DNA from: Thiomicrorhabdus sp.
GTDB taxonomy: Bacteria; Pseudomonadota; Gammaproteobacteria; Thiomicrospirales; Thiomicrospiraceae
DNA length: 64,000 bases
Reading direction: 5' to 3'
Assembly: GCF_963677875.1 (NCBI RefSeq)
Contig: NZ_OY782567.1
Location: 213,949 to 277,948, forward strand
Under the pieces are notes generated by a model. That model did not search any database and was not told the origin of the DNA. It saw only the letters and a program-made list of their open reading frames with translations. The stretch's first letter is position 1, and the number at the start of each line of letters is the position of its first letter. Below are positions 30,001-38,631 of this stretch, piece by piece. A program made the position numbers and the translations under genes.

Positions 30001-30915
30001 GTGAATAAAGCAAATGGATTTCATATCGGTATTGATCTGGGGGGAACGAAGATTGAAATTATCGCCCTGAATCAAGAGGGAGCTGCCGTTTATCGAACGC
30101 GGGTTCCGACACCGAAAGGCGATTATCCGGCAACCGTTGCTGCGATTGTGTCTCTGGTTCGCCAATGCGAAGCTGTTTTAAATGCGGGTGGAACCCTTGG
30201 CATCGGTATTCCCGGAGCGGTTTCCCGAAAAACCGGACGCATAAAAAATGCGAATTCAACCTGGCTGATCGGAGAAGATTTGCAGGCCGATCTGGAAAAG
30301 GCTCTCGAACGTCCGGTTGCGTTGGAAAACGATGCGAATTGTCTGGTTCTTTCCGAAGCGGTTGACGGGGCAGCAGCAGGGGTGCGAAGTGTTTTTGGCG
30401 TGATTATCGGTACCGGCTGCGGAGGCGGAATTGTGTTTGACGGACAGATCGTGGGGGGAGTGAATTCAATTGGAGGAGAATGGGGGCATAACCCTTTGCC
30501 CTGGTCCTGTGACGATCGTCAGTTGTCGTGCTACTGCGGTTTAAGTGGCTGTAACGAAACCTTTCTTTCCGGCAGTGGCCTGGAGCGGCATTATCAAGCC
30601 CGAAGTGGGCGTTTCTTGACGGCGATAGAGATTGAAACAGCTGCATCGACGGGTGATGAAACGGCGCAGGGCTTGCTGGACGATTATGTTATCTGGCTGG
30701 CTAAAGGGCTGGCTGCAGTGATTAACGTTGTCGATCCGGATGTGATTGTGTTGGGCGGCGGCATGTCCAATTTTTCCCGCCTGTATACAGACGTTCCCAA
30801 TATCTGGCAGCAGTGGGTATTCAGTGATCAGGTGGATACCCGACTGGTGGCGCCGAAGTTCGGTGATTCCAGTGGTGTCAGGGGCGCGGCCTGGTTAGGT
30901 AAGTCGACACTCTGA
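30001..30915 (+). CDS. ROK family sugar kinase (fructokinase / N-acetylglucosamine kinase-like)
   Basis: 304 aa. The ATP-binding GIDLGGTKIE (10-19), catalytic Asp111 in LENDANC, EWGHNPL (160-166) and the zinc site CYCGLSGCNE (Cys177, 179, 184 with His163) define an active ROK kinase. Closest in pattern to Mak/NagK-type hexose kinases; the exact sugar cannot be fixed. The start is a GTG at 30001 with a poor ribosome site, so expression may rely on coupling to the upstream genes. Together with glk it gives the strain at least two hexose kinases. Confidence 0.88.
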   Translation: MNKANGFHIGIDLGGTKIEIIALNQEGAAVYRTRVPTPKGDYPATVAAIVSLVRQCEAVLNAGGTLGIGIPGAVSRKTGRIKNANSTWLIGEDLQADLEKALERPVALENDANCLVLSEAVDGAAAGVRSVFGVIIGTGCGGGIVFDGQIVGGVNSIGGEWGHNPLPWSCDDRQLSCYCGLSGCNETFLSGSGLERHYQARSGRFLTAIEIETAASTGDETAQGLLDDYVIWLAKGLAAVINVVDPDVIVLGGGMSNFSRLYTDVPNIWQQWVFSDQVDTRLVAPKFGDSSGVRGAAWLGKSTL

Positions 30916-30969
30916 ACGAACAGGTGCTTAAAACAGTCCTGGAATGACCCTTTTAATTAGGAAAAATGC

Positions 30970-31305
30970 ATGAAAATACTTTCTAGTTTGCAAGAACTTG
31001 ACCAAATGAAAATGCAGAGCGAAGCTTTGCTGGTATTGTTTGGTGGCACCGAGTGCAATGTCTGCCACGTCGTCAAACCCAAATTACAAGCGTTGATTGG
31101 TGAACGTTATCCCAAAATGCAGCAGGTTTATATCGATTGTCACCAGACCACGGAAATTTGCGCGCAGAACGGTATTTTTTCTTTGCCGGTGGTTCAGGTC
31201 TTTTTTGGCGGTCAGAAGTTTATTGAAGAGGTTCGCAGTTTCAGTGTGGGTAAGCTGGCGGACGAGATTGCCCGGCCTTATTCGATGATGTTCAACGAAG
31301 TTTAG
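30970..31305 (+). CDS. Thioredoxin-family protein with CNVC active site
   Basis: 111 aa thioredoxin fold without signal peptide, so cytoplasmic. The redox pair is Cys29-Asn-Val-Cys32 in place of CGPC, and the cis-proline is in FSLPVVQVFF. Additional cysteines lie at CHQTTEIC. The unusual CxxC implies a redox potential or partner different from classical thioredoxin. It follows the ROK gene by 54 bases in the same direction. Confidence 0.82.
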   Translation: MKILSSLQELDQMKMQSEALLVLFGGTECNVCHVVKPKLQALIGERYPKMQQVYIDCHQTTEICAQNGIFSLPVVQVFFGGQKFIEEVRSFSVGKLADEIARPYSMMFNEV

Positions 31306-31352
31306 ACATTCCGAAAATAAAACCCGGTTTAGGTCTGGATTCTGGCGGTTGT

Positions 31353-32213
31353 CTAGCGTTTGCCATCGCCTCCGGCTTTGATCAGCACACGATCCAGAAG
31401 ACGAGTCGGTAAGATGCGCTTCAGAACGGCAAAAATTCGCGTTGGCACTGTAACCGGATAACGGATTCTGGCTCGCTGACTTTGCAAAGCGTGTACAACG
31501 GCTGATGTAACCGCTTCTGGTCCAAGGGTAAAAGGCGCACTCGGGCCGACTGTTTCCAAGCGGTTGATCATGGCTTGGTATTGCGCACGATGGTCACTGT
31601 TTTCACGGTTGATCCAGTGTTTGAATTGTGCATATGCATTGCTGCGGAATTGCGAAAGGATCGGTCCCGGTTCGATCAGAACAACTTGAATATTGTCTTT
31701 TTTGACCTCCAGGCGCAGAGTGTCGGCAAAGCCTTCAATTGCAAATTTACTGGCATTGTAGGCGCCACGGTATTGCATGGCGGCAAAGCCGAGAATGGAA
31801 CTGTTGTACAGCACCTTGCCATAACCTTGACTGCGCATGATTGGAATAACGGAATTGGTCAATTCCTGAGTGCCGAAGACATTGGTTTCGAATTGAAAGC
31901 GCATCGCCTCGCGGCTCAAATCCTCTACTGCACCGGGTACGCCGAAAGCGGCGTTATTGAACAATGCATCCAATTTTCCTCCGGTCAGTTGCAGAGTGCG
32001 TTCCAATCCCTGCCGAATCGACTCGCTGTCGCTGATATCCATTTGAACGCAATTTATCCCCTCCCGGCGCAACTGCTCGACATCCTCGGCCTTTCGTGCG
32101 CTAGCAATAACCTGATAACCAAGTTGATGCAGATGCAGGGCGCAGTGACGTCCGATACCGCTGGAACATCCGGTGATCAAAATACTGCTGGGCGGTTTTA
32201 AAGAAGTGTTCAT
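31353..32213 (-). CDS. Short-chain dehydrogenase/reductase (classical SDR)
   Basis: 286 aa. The cofactor motif is TGCSSGIG (14-21), NNAAF (86-90) replaces the common NNAG, and the active site has Ser139, Tyr152 and Lys156 (YNASK). The C-terminal basic tail (KRILPTRLLDRVLIKAGG) resembles the membrane-associated SDRs that act on lipids or retinoid/steroid-like substrates. The substrate is unknown. It is convergent with the thioredoxin-like gene and lies downstream of the second thioredoxin gene on the same strand. Confidence 0.87.
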   Translation of the reverse strand: MNTSLKPPSSILITGCSSGIGRHCALHLHQLGYQVIASARKAEDVEQLRREGINCVQMDISDSESIRQGLERTLQLTGGKLDALFNNAAFGVPGAVEDLSREAMRFQFETNVFGTQELTNSVIPIMRSQGYGKVLYNSSILGFAAMQYRGAYNASKFAIEGFADTLRLEVKKDNIQVVLIEPGPILSQFRSNAYAQFKHWINRENSDHRAQYQAMINRLETVGPSAPFTLGPEAVTSAVVHALQSQRARIRYPVTVPTRIFAVLKRILPTRLLDRVLIKAGGDGKR

Positions 32214-32268
32214 ATGAGGCGAAGCCTTTTAAGCCGGATCAAGAGGTAAAGACGGGGGAGAAAGGGAA

Positions 32269-32293
32269 TGTCGAACGCGGTTTGCGTTCGACA
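32269..32293 (-). terminator. Hairpin after the thioredoxin gene
   Basis: TGTCGAACGC / GCGTTCGACA, a perfect 10-bp stem with a 5-base loop; on the reverse strand a pyrimidine-rich tail (TTCCCTTTCTC) follows. It would reduce transcription into the SDR gene. Confidence 0.55.
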
Positions 32294-32308
32294 AAAAACA
32301 AAAGGAGA

Positions 32309-32683
32309 TTAAGCGTTTTGCTCTGCTTGCGCAGCGGCAATATCTTTATGAACCTGTTCCATATCCAGTTCTTTCAGTTGCTTGATTCCTTCTTCCAAAG
32401 CGCTTCCGGGAATTGCGCCAGGGTTTGAGAAAACCACAATCTTTTCACGCATGAACACCAAAGTCGGGATGGAACGAACCTGAAACATTCCGGCTAATTG
32501 CTGCTCTTCTTCAACGTTGACTTTGCAGAAAGCGATGTCAGAGTGTTTCTCGGAAATTTCTTCGAAAACCGGACCGAACTGTTTGCAAGGTCCGCACCAT
32601 TCAGCCCAGAAGTCAAAAATAACGATGTCGTTGTTGCTGATGGTTTCTTCGAACTGTTCGGTTTTTAGGTCGATAACGGCCAT
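32309..32683 (-). CDS. Thioredoxin-fold protein with C-terminal extension
   Basis: 124 aa. WAEWCGPCK (Cys30, Cys33) is the classical active site and RSIPTLVF holds the cis-proline, so it should be a working cytoplasmic thiol-disulfide reductant. The last ~20 residues (MEQVHKDIAAAQAEQNA) form an extra charged helix not present in E. coli thioredoxin 1. ATG 32683 follows AAAGGAGCC. It has its own terminator and lies between fumC and the SDR gene. Confidence 0.88.
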   Translation of the reverse strand: MAVIDLKTEQFEETISNNDIVIFDFWAEWCGPCKQFGPVFEEISEKHSDIAFCKVNVEEEQQLAGMFQVRSIPTLVFMREKIVVFSNPGAIPGSALEEGIKQLKELDMEQVHKDIAAAQAEQNA

Positions 32684-32768
32684 GATGGCTCCTTTCTGGG
32701 AATAGGTTTTTAAAATGGGAACCGCGTTATTGTAACAACTGCTCCTCGTTGTTGGCGGTTTTATAGCG

Positions 32769-32797
32769 AAAAAGGCATTTCAGGAAAATGCCTTTTT
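32769..32797 (-). terminator. Terminator after fumC
   Basis: AAAAAGGCATTT - CAGGA - AAATGCCTTTTT, a 12-bp stem with U-run on the reverse strand, 35 bases past the fumC stop. Confidence 0.85.
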
Positions 32798-32831
32798 GCC
32801 AGGAGGTAATCCGGTGATTCCCGCCCTTTGT

Positions 32832-34220
32832 TTAGAGTTGCGGGTTGCCGCCTTCCGTCAAGAGTGCCGGATTCAGGTATTGTTTCAAGGTCTCTTCGTC
32901 GAGATCGGTCATCTCCAGAGCAACCTCCAGAACAGGGCGGTTGCTGGCATAGGCTTCCTTGGCAATGGCGGCGCCTTTTTCATAACCGACAACGGTGTTG
33001 AGAGCGGTCACCAGAATCGGGTTGACGTCCAGCGCTTTTTTCAGATTTTCATGGTTGACCGTAAACCCTTTGATGGCCAGATCCGCCAATTGAGTCGAGG
33101 CATTCGCGGCGATTTCCAGGCTTTGCAAAAGATTCAAAGCAATCATTGGCAGCATGACATTCAACTGGAAGTTACCCGCTTGGGCACCGATGGTGATTGC
33201 CGTGTGATTGCCCATGATCTGGGCGGCAACCATGCAGACGGCTTCTGGAATAACCGGGTTGACTTTCCCCGGCATAATTGAGCTGCCTGGCTGCAGAGCG
33301 GGCAGTTGAATTTCTCCCAGACCGGCCAGTGGGCCGGAGTTCATCCAGCGCAGGTCGTTGGCGATTTTCATCAGGCTGGCTGCCGTGACATTCAGCTGAC
33401 CGCTCAATTCCAGGGCCGTGTCCTGTGAACTCAGGCCGACAAACAGGTTAGGCATCGGTTCAAAATGGATGGCGGTAATCGTTGCCAGATTGGCGCAGAC
33501 CAGATGGCTGAATTGCGGATCGGCATTCACGCTGGTGCCGACGGCGGTTCCGCCTTGAGGCAGTTTCTGTATACGTTGCTGGGTTTCTGAAAGACGGGCA
33601 ATATTGTCTTCAATCTGCGTTCTCCAGCCCCCGAGTTCCTGGCTGAGACGAACCGGCATGGCATCCATTAAATGAGTGCGCCCGGTTTTTACCACGTCTT
33701 TGAGTTCTGCTTCGCGTTCTGCCAAGGTTTCACACAGGTGGCGTAAGGCTGGCAGCAGTTTTTCTTCCAGCGCGATGGCGGCCGCAACGTGAATGGCTGT
33801 TGGAATGACGTCATTTGAACTTTGGCTCATATTGATGTCGTCGTTCGGGTGAACTTTTACACCGGTTAAGTGTTCCGCCAAGCTTGAAAGCACTTCGTTG
33901 GCGTTCATGTTGGTACTGGTTCCGGATCCGGTTTGAAAGACATCGATCGGAAACTGGGACGCATAATCGCCGTGGATGACCGCTTTGGCGGCGGTTTGAA
34001 TCGCATCGGCTTTTTCTTCGCTTAGAAGTCCCAGTTCAAGGTTGCTGTCGGAGCAGGCGAATTTGACGTAGCAAAGGGCGTCGATAAAGCTTTTTGGAAG
34101 CGGGGTGCCACTGATCGGAAAGTTGTTGATGGCTCTTTGTGTTTGAGCGCCGTAGAGTGCGTCTGCCGGAACTTCCAGAGTTCCCATGCTGTCGCTGACA
34201 AATCGAGTAGAGTCGGTCAT
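32832..34220 (-). CDS. fumC: Class II fumarate hydratase FumC
   Basis: 462 aa, oxygen-stable homotetramer that interconverts fumarate and malate in the TCA cycle. Signatures: GSGTSTNMNANEV, the TGRTHLMDAMPVRLSQE segment and GSSIMPGKVNPVIPEA with the catalytic serine loop. Length is normal. It is a single-gene unit with its own terminator. Confidence 0.95.
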   Translation of the reverse strand: MTDSTRFVSDSMGTLEVPADALYGAQTQRAINNFPISGTPLPKSFIDALCYVKFACSDSNLELGLLSEEKADAIQTAAKAVIHGDYASQFPIDVFQTGSGTSTNMNANEVLSSLAEHLTGVKVHPNDDINMSQSSNDVIPTAIHVAAAIALEEKLLPALRHLCETLAEREAELKDVVKTGRTHLMDAMPVRLSQELGGWRTQIEDNIARLSETQQRIQKLPQGGTAVGTSVNADPQFSHLVCANLATITAIHFEPMPNLFVGLSSQDTALELSGQLNVTAASLMKIANDLRWMNSGPLAGLGEIQLPALQPGSSIMPGKVNPVIPEAVCMVAAQIMGNHTAITIGAQAGNFQLNVMLPMIALNLLQSLEIAANASTQLADLAIKGFTVNHENLKKALDVNPILVTALNTVVGYEKGAAIAKEAYASNRPVLEVALEMTDLDEETLKQYLNPALLTEGGNPQL

Positions 34221-34785
34221 AAAATGTAATCGATGGTAAGTTAACAGGGGTTGTGAATATAAATCTTTACGGAGATTTAGAGCGAATTAATGGTGTATTC
34301 GTCTATAAATTGGTACTATTCTACGCATGTTTTTTATAAAAGAACAGTGCTTACAGAAGTGGGTTGGAATGACAACTTTTGAAGGACTTTGGCAACAAAT
34401 CGTATCCGGCCTCTTGAGAAAACTGCGTAGGTAATGAATTCTATTCTTTACGGTCATCTAAAAAGTGACATTTTTTTCTAAAGTTTCGCTGAAACTCGGC
34501 GATAAATAATTCCATAGAGGAAAACTTTGAAAATTACGTAATGGATGATTTATTTTTCAATGGGGTTGGTTTTCGGCAAAGGAATATCGGTTTTGGTCAG
34601 TAGGAAGGGCTTACCGGTTTTATTGAAAATAAGCGGTCGGTTACGACTTATTTCTAATTAAAACTTTGCGGGTTTGAAAATAAAATGAGAACGAAAGGGT
34701 AAATGCGAATTTTTTTCGAGTAAAGCAGGTAAGACATTCGAATGCATCTCTGCCCGAGATAATTTTCTTGGTGGGAATAAAAATT
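34221..34785 (+). other. Long intergenic region before the LuxR-type regulator
   Basis: About 560 AT-rich bases between divergent fumC and the regulator gene. It contains a 21-codon frame at 34369 (MTTFEGLWQQIVSGLLRKLRR) and no recognisable RNA gene or terminator. It must hold two promoters; I cannot place them with confidence. Confidence 0.35.
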
Positions 34786-35433
34786 ATGACAGATAAAATT
34801 TCTATTGTATTAGCGGAAGAACAGGCTCTGGTAAGAGCGGGTATTAAGGCGGTTCTGGAAAATGACGAAAATATCGAGATTGTCGGTGAGGCAATCGACG
34901 GGATTGAGTGTCTGGAATTGATTCGGGCTTATAAACCGAAAGTGGTAGTGTTGGATTTAAGTTTGCCGCGATTGACGGGAATCGGCGTGATTTCACATAT
35001 TCATAAACGTTATGCCGATACCAAGGTGTTTGTGTTGTCCGATGCGAGTATGGGCAGCGTTTGGCAGGAAGCGTTTGAGCTGGGTATTAACGGGGCTGCC
35101 ATGAAAAACATCTCCGTAAACGGTTTACTGGCAGCAGTCCATCAGGTAGCAGAGGGTGAGGATTACATCGATCCGGCCGTTCAGGCTATTATTGATTCTG
35201 CCGACCTTGAAAATAAGAAAGTGTTGTCGATTCGTGAGAAACAGGTCGTTAAGCTGGTTGCGGAAGGCTATAAAACCAAGGCGATTGCAGAGCTTCTGGA
35301 AATCAGTGATCGAACCGTTTCCAAGCACCGGGAAAATCTGATGACCAAAATGGGCGCAACGTCGACGGCAGAACTGACCAACTATGCGAACCAGTCCGGT
35401 TTGACCAAAGTTGAGTTAAGCGAAATCGAATAA
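34786..35433 (+). CDS. NarL/FixJ-type response regulator
   Basis: 215 aa. Receiver domain: acidic pair Glu11-Glu12, phospho-acceptor Asp57 in VVLDLSLP, Ser85 in place of the usual Thr, and Lys107. The LuxR-type helix-turn-helix is at about 145-210 (LSIREKQVVKLVAEGYKTKAIAEL and RTVSKHRENLM). ATG 34786 is preferred over GTG 34768. No sensor kinase is near. It stands directly before the Alg44/Alg8-like pair with a terminator between them, so it is a candidate regulator of that pair. Confidence 0.92.
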   Translation: MTDKISIVLAEEQALVRAGIKAVLENDENIEIVGEAIDGIECLELIRAYKPKVVVLDLSLPRLTGIGVISHIHKRYADTKVFVLSDASMGSVWQEAFELGINGAAMKNISVNGLLAAVHQVAEGEDYIDPAVQAIIDSADLENKKVLSIREKQVVKLVAEGYKTKAIAELLEISDRTVSKHRENLMTKMGATSTAELTNYANQSGLTKVELSEIE

Positions 35434-35462
35434 GTTTTTCGAATCAATCTGACGATTGCATG

Positions 35463-35501
35463 AACCGCCCGTGAGCCAAGTGTTCCGGGCGGTTTGTTTT
35501 T
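35463..35501 (+). terminator. Terminator between the regulator and the Alg44-like gene
   Basis: AACCGCCCG ... CGGGCGGTT stem with 14-base loop, then TGTTTTT. It ends 16 bases before the next start, so the exopolysaccharide pair depends on readthrough or on a promoter inside this short region. Confidence 0.8.
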
Positions 35502-35517
35502 ATGGGGAGAGATTATT

Positions 35518-37032
35518 ATGGTTGACACTTTGACGGTGAGCGCTTCCGGGCGTCGTCGGCACCCTCGGGTAAGCATCAAGGGCATTCGCTTGTTTTATTC
35601 CGAGCGGGAGTTTTCCATCAAGAATATCAGTTCCGGCGGGATGGCGTTTTTCAGTTCGGAAGAGCATGTGTTTGATGTTGGTCAGGAGATCGATTTTGAC
35701 CTGAACAGTGAATTGCTGGATGGTTTCTTTTCGAGCATGCCTTTGAAGGCGCGGGTGGTCAATACGGCCGGTGATCTGGTGATGGTTGAGTTTACCGACT
35801 TCAATCCGAATGGTAAAAAGCTTCTTGATCGACTGATTGAGAACTATTTGACCGGAGAGTTGGAAGAAAACCAGAAATTATTGACCTCGGTGATGGGATT
35901 CCGCGATGTCGAATCCGATCAAAAACGTAACCGCCAGAGAAATTACCTGTCCTTTGCCATGTCCTCCCTGATGGTTGTGGTTGCGGTCTATTTGGTGTGG
36001 CACCTGATTTCGGTCATTCGTCCCGATTATTCCATGGTAACAAAAGAGGTGACCGAGCTGCGTTCTCCGGTTGAAGGAAAGGTCAATTTCAGTGATTTGC
36101 AGGAAGGGCAGGCGTTACAGGCCGGTCAGGGAATGTTCCGTTTTCAGAATAAGGAGGTGGAGCGTGATCGACGTGCTTTGATGACGCAGATCCGGGTACT
36201 TGAAACTCAGGTTGATTTGAAAGAAAAGCAGCTGAATGATGCTCAGGCGATTTTAAGCAATCACATCAAAACTCTGAAAACCAACGAAACCAATGCACTG
36301 GCTTATCTGCAATACCTCCGGGATCAGATTAAGAACGCGCGTACAACCTACGAGGCTTACCGCGATTTAAAAGGGGCGACCAGCAAAATAGACTATCTCT
36401 CCAGTGTCAATGACTATCTGGCGCTACAGGTCGAGTATGAGCAGGCAAATAATGTTCTGGCGAACATTCAAAGCGATATCCGCAATGCAAAAAACGGTTT
36501 CTATTCCAAAAACGGAATTTTTGAAGAGTCGTTTGCTTCGCCGAAGAAAATCAAGCGGGAATTAGAGCAAATTGCGGTGACTTTGAATGAGCAGAAGAGC
36601 GCTCTTAAAGACATGGATGAAGCGGTTTATATCAACAGTCTGCATTCCGGTACGCTGGATAAAATTCTGGTTGAGTCCGGCAATGGTGTGACCAACGGGG
36701 AAGTGCTGGCGCTGGTTTCGACTCCGAAAAGTAAAAAGTTCATTGTGTCGGTGATTGACGCTCAGAAAGCGGAGAGAATCAGTGAAGCTTCAAAAGTGAC
36801 GGTGAAGGTAAATCAGAAAGAGATTCCGGCGAAAATCGCCAAATTGAAACATAGTTATAAACAGCTGTTCTTTACCGATCAGGGCGGCATTATTTACGGT
36901 TTGGACAGCCTGCGTACGCCAGGGAAGAGTTTTGTCTTTATCGAAGTGGATGCACAAGCGCTTGCAGAATTTGAAATCGGCACGCCTCTGGAGGTTCGTA
37001 TCGACTCGAGGATTCAGGATTGGTTAATTTAA
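35518..37032 (+). CDS. Alg44-like PilZ / membrane-fusion protein
   Basis: 504 aa. N-terminal PilZ domain with both c-di-GMP contacts: RRRHPR (12-17) and NISSGG (36-41). One membrane helix (about 146-166), then a periplasmic HlyD-like part: a biotinyl/lipoyl-like half (LRSPVEGKVNF), a long coiled coil (about 220-390) and a second barrel-forming half. This is the architecture of Alg44, which activates the alginate polymerase Alg8 when it binds c-di-GMP. ATG 35518 follows GGGGAGAG. Its stop overlaps the Alg8-like start by 13 bases. No other alginate genes are in the window, so the polymer need not be alginate. Confidence 0.88.
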   Translation: MVDTLTVSASGRRRHPRVSIKGIRLFYSEREFSIKNISSGGMAFFSSEEHVFDVGQEIDFDLNSELLDGFFSSMPLKARVVNTAGDLVMVEFTDFNPNGKKLLDRLIENYLTGELEENQKLLTSVMGFRDVESDQKRNRQRNYLSFAMSSLMVVVAVYLVWHLISVIRPDYSMVTKEVTELRSPVEGKVNFSDLQEGQALQAGQGMFRFQNKEVERDRRALMTQIRVLETQVDLKEKQLNDAQAILSNHIKTLKTNETNALAYLQYLRDQIKNARTTYEAYRDLKGATSKIDYLSSVNDYLALQVEYEQANNVLANIQSDIRNAKNGFYSKNGIFEESFASPKKIKRELEQIAVTLNEQKSALKDMDEAVYINSLHSGTLDKILVESGNGVTNGEVLALVSTPKSKKFIVSVIDAQKAERISEASKVTVKVNQKEIPAKIAKLKHSYKQLFFTDQGGIIYGLDSLRTPGKSFVFIEVDAQALAEFEIGTPLEVRIDSRIQDWLI

Positions 37033-38516
37033 CGCATTCGGACAATATCGCCAGCCAGATTTACTATGCGGCTCTGTTGTTCCTGCTGGTCAGTCTGGCG
37101 GTGTATTACATTCCGGGAGACGTCTGGTACAGCGATGCCAGTAACTATTTCTGGCTGATCGGTGTCATAGCGATCTGGCGTTATTCGTGGAAGCTGCTTA
37201 ACTTGGGACGTGCTTTGCTCTACAAGCATACCGTTTACCCGTTTATTAAGTCTCAGGCGCTTAAACATTATCGCGAACCTGAGGTTCTGTATGTGCTGAT
37301 TACCAGCTACCGGATGGAGCCGAAGATGAATTTTCGAGTTTATCAGTCGCTGGTTGAAGAAGCTCAGACGTTGAATTGTCCCGTTCACATCATTGCTTTA
37401 GTGACCGACGAAGCGGATTTGAGAATATTTAATCTGCTGCAATCCAGTACCAAGCATTCCAGTCAGGTTTTTTTCCATAATATTTTTCAGCAGGGCACCG
37501 GCAAGCGCTCGGCGATGTATGACGGCCTGAAGTTTATCAAGGAGCTTGGCCCACCGCCGAAGGCGCCGGTTATCTTTATGGATGGTGACACTATTGTCGG
37601 TAAGGATGCGATTAAAAACGCCTATGCTGTCTTGAATGATGATGCCAGACTCGGCGCCGTGACCACTAATAACCGCGCACTGGTTCAGGATGATCGAAGT
37701 TTTGTGCGCGAATGGTATCGATTGCGGATGATGAATCGGGATATGTATATGAGTTCGCACGCCCTGTCGAGAAAGGTGTTGGTTCTGACGGGGCGCTTCT
37801 CGATGTTCAAGGCGCAGGTGGTGATGTCGAACGAATTCATCCAGAGTATCAATTTCGACATGATCGAGCATTGGCGGCTGCAAAAGGTGCGCATGCTGAC
37901 CGGTGACGATAAAACGACCTGGTTTTATACCTTGAAAGCCGGTTGGGATATGCTCTATTTACCGGATACTTACGTTTATCCGGTGGAGGTTCTGCCGCAA
38001 CGGAGTTTTTTCCTTTCTTCGACTTCTTTGACACAGCGCTGGTCCGGCAATATGTTGCGCAACAATTATCGCGCGCTGAAGCTGGGGTGCAAAAAGTTGA
38101 ATATTTTCCCCTGGTTTGCCGTCCTTGATCAGCGTATTTCGATCTGGACGACGCTGTCAGGACCTTTGTTTGCGACGGCCATCATGGTCTGGCAGAGTGT
38201 GGACTTCTTCTGGGTGTACCTGCTGTGGATCATCGTTTCGCGTTTCTTTCAGGCGATGTTGCTGTTTCTGAGCTGCGGCCAGTTTCATCCGGTACACATT
38301 CTGTTGTTGTTTTATGATCAATTTATGGGCTCGATCGTCAAAAGCTTTAATACCTTCTTTTTGGATCGGCAGCGCTGGGAGCGGCACAATACTGGCCGTA
38401 TCAACGATCAGCAAAAAAATCTCGGTTCCGGCGTCATGTGGATTGCTTCTATGGTGTTTATCTTCGTTGCGATTATTTACGTGATCGTCAACACGCCAAG
38501 TTTGATGTTGTTATGA
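37020..38516 (+). CDS. Alg8-like processive glycosyltransferase (family GT2)
   Basis: 498 aa membrane protein. There are N-terminal helices (about 13-58), a cytoplasmic GT2 domain with MDGDT (187-191), the TGDDKTTW catalytic-base region (294-301) and the processivity motif QRWSG (339-343), then C-terminal helices. This matches Alg8, the mannuronan synthase, and relatives such as cellulose synthase. Translation appears to start at TTG 37020, preceded by AGGATTCAGGA and overlapping the Alg44-like gene; no ATG exists before residue ~99. It would extrude a polysaccharide from a nucleotide sugar under c-di-GMP control. Confidence 0.87.
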   Translation: MVNLTHSDNIASQIYYAALLFLLVSLAVYYIPGDVWYSDASNYFWLIGVIAIWRYSWKLLNLGRALLYKHTVYPFIKSQALKHYREPEVLYVLITSYRMEPKMNFRVYQSLVEEAQTLNCPVHIIALVTDEADLRIFNLLQSSTKHSSQVFFHNIFQQGTGKRSAMYDGLKFIKELGPPPKAPVIFMDGDTIVGKDAIKNAYAVLNDDARLGAVTTNNRALVQDDRSFVREWYRLRMMNRDMYMSSHALSRKVLVLTGRFSMFKAQVVMSNEFIQSINFDMIEHWRLQKVRMLTGDDKTTWFYTLKAGWDMLYLPDTYVYPVEVLPQRSFFLSSTSLTQRWSGNMLRNNYRALKLGCKKLNIFPWFAVLDQRISIWTTLSGPLFATAIMVWQSVDFFWVYLLWIIVSRFFQAMLLFLSCGQFHPVHILLLFYDQFMGSIVKSFNTFFLDRQRWERHNTGRINDQQKNLGSGVMWIASMVFIFVAIIYVIVNTPSLMLL

Positions 38517-38575
38517 CCGGAAAGCGCCTTTAACTGGTTTCTATCGGTGTGATTTTGGCGGACGTAAAATAAAAA

Positions 38576-38597
38576 AGCCTTCAAAAATTTGAAGGCT
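38576..38597 (-). terminator. Convergent terminator, mainly for the DUF5610 gene
   Basis: AGCCTTCAAA / TTTGAAGGCT, 10-bp stem with a 2-base gap; on the reverse strand it is followed by TTTTTATTTT, while the forward tail is poor in T. Confidence 0.75.
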
Positions 38598-38631
38598 CTG
38601 GGTTTAATGTCGGTTATAGCTTGCCAGCGGT

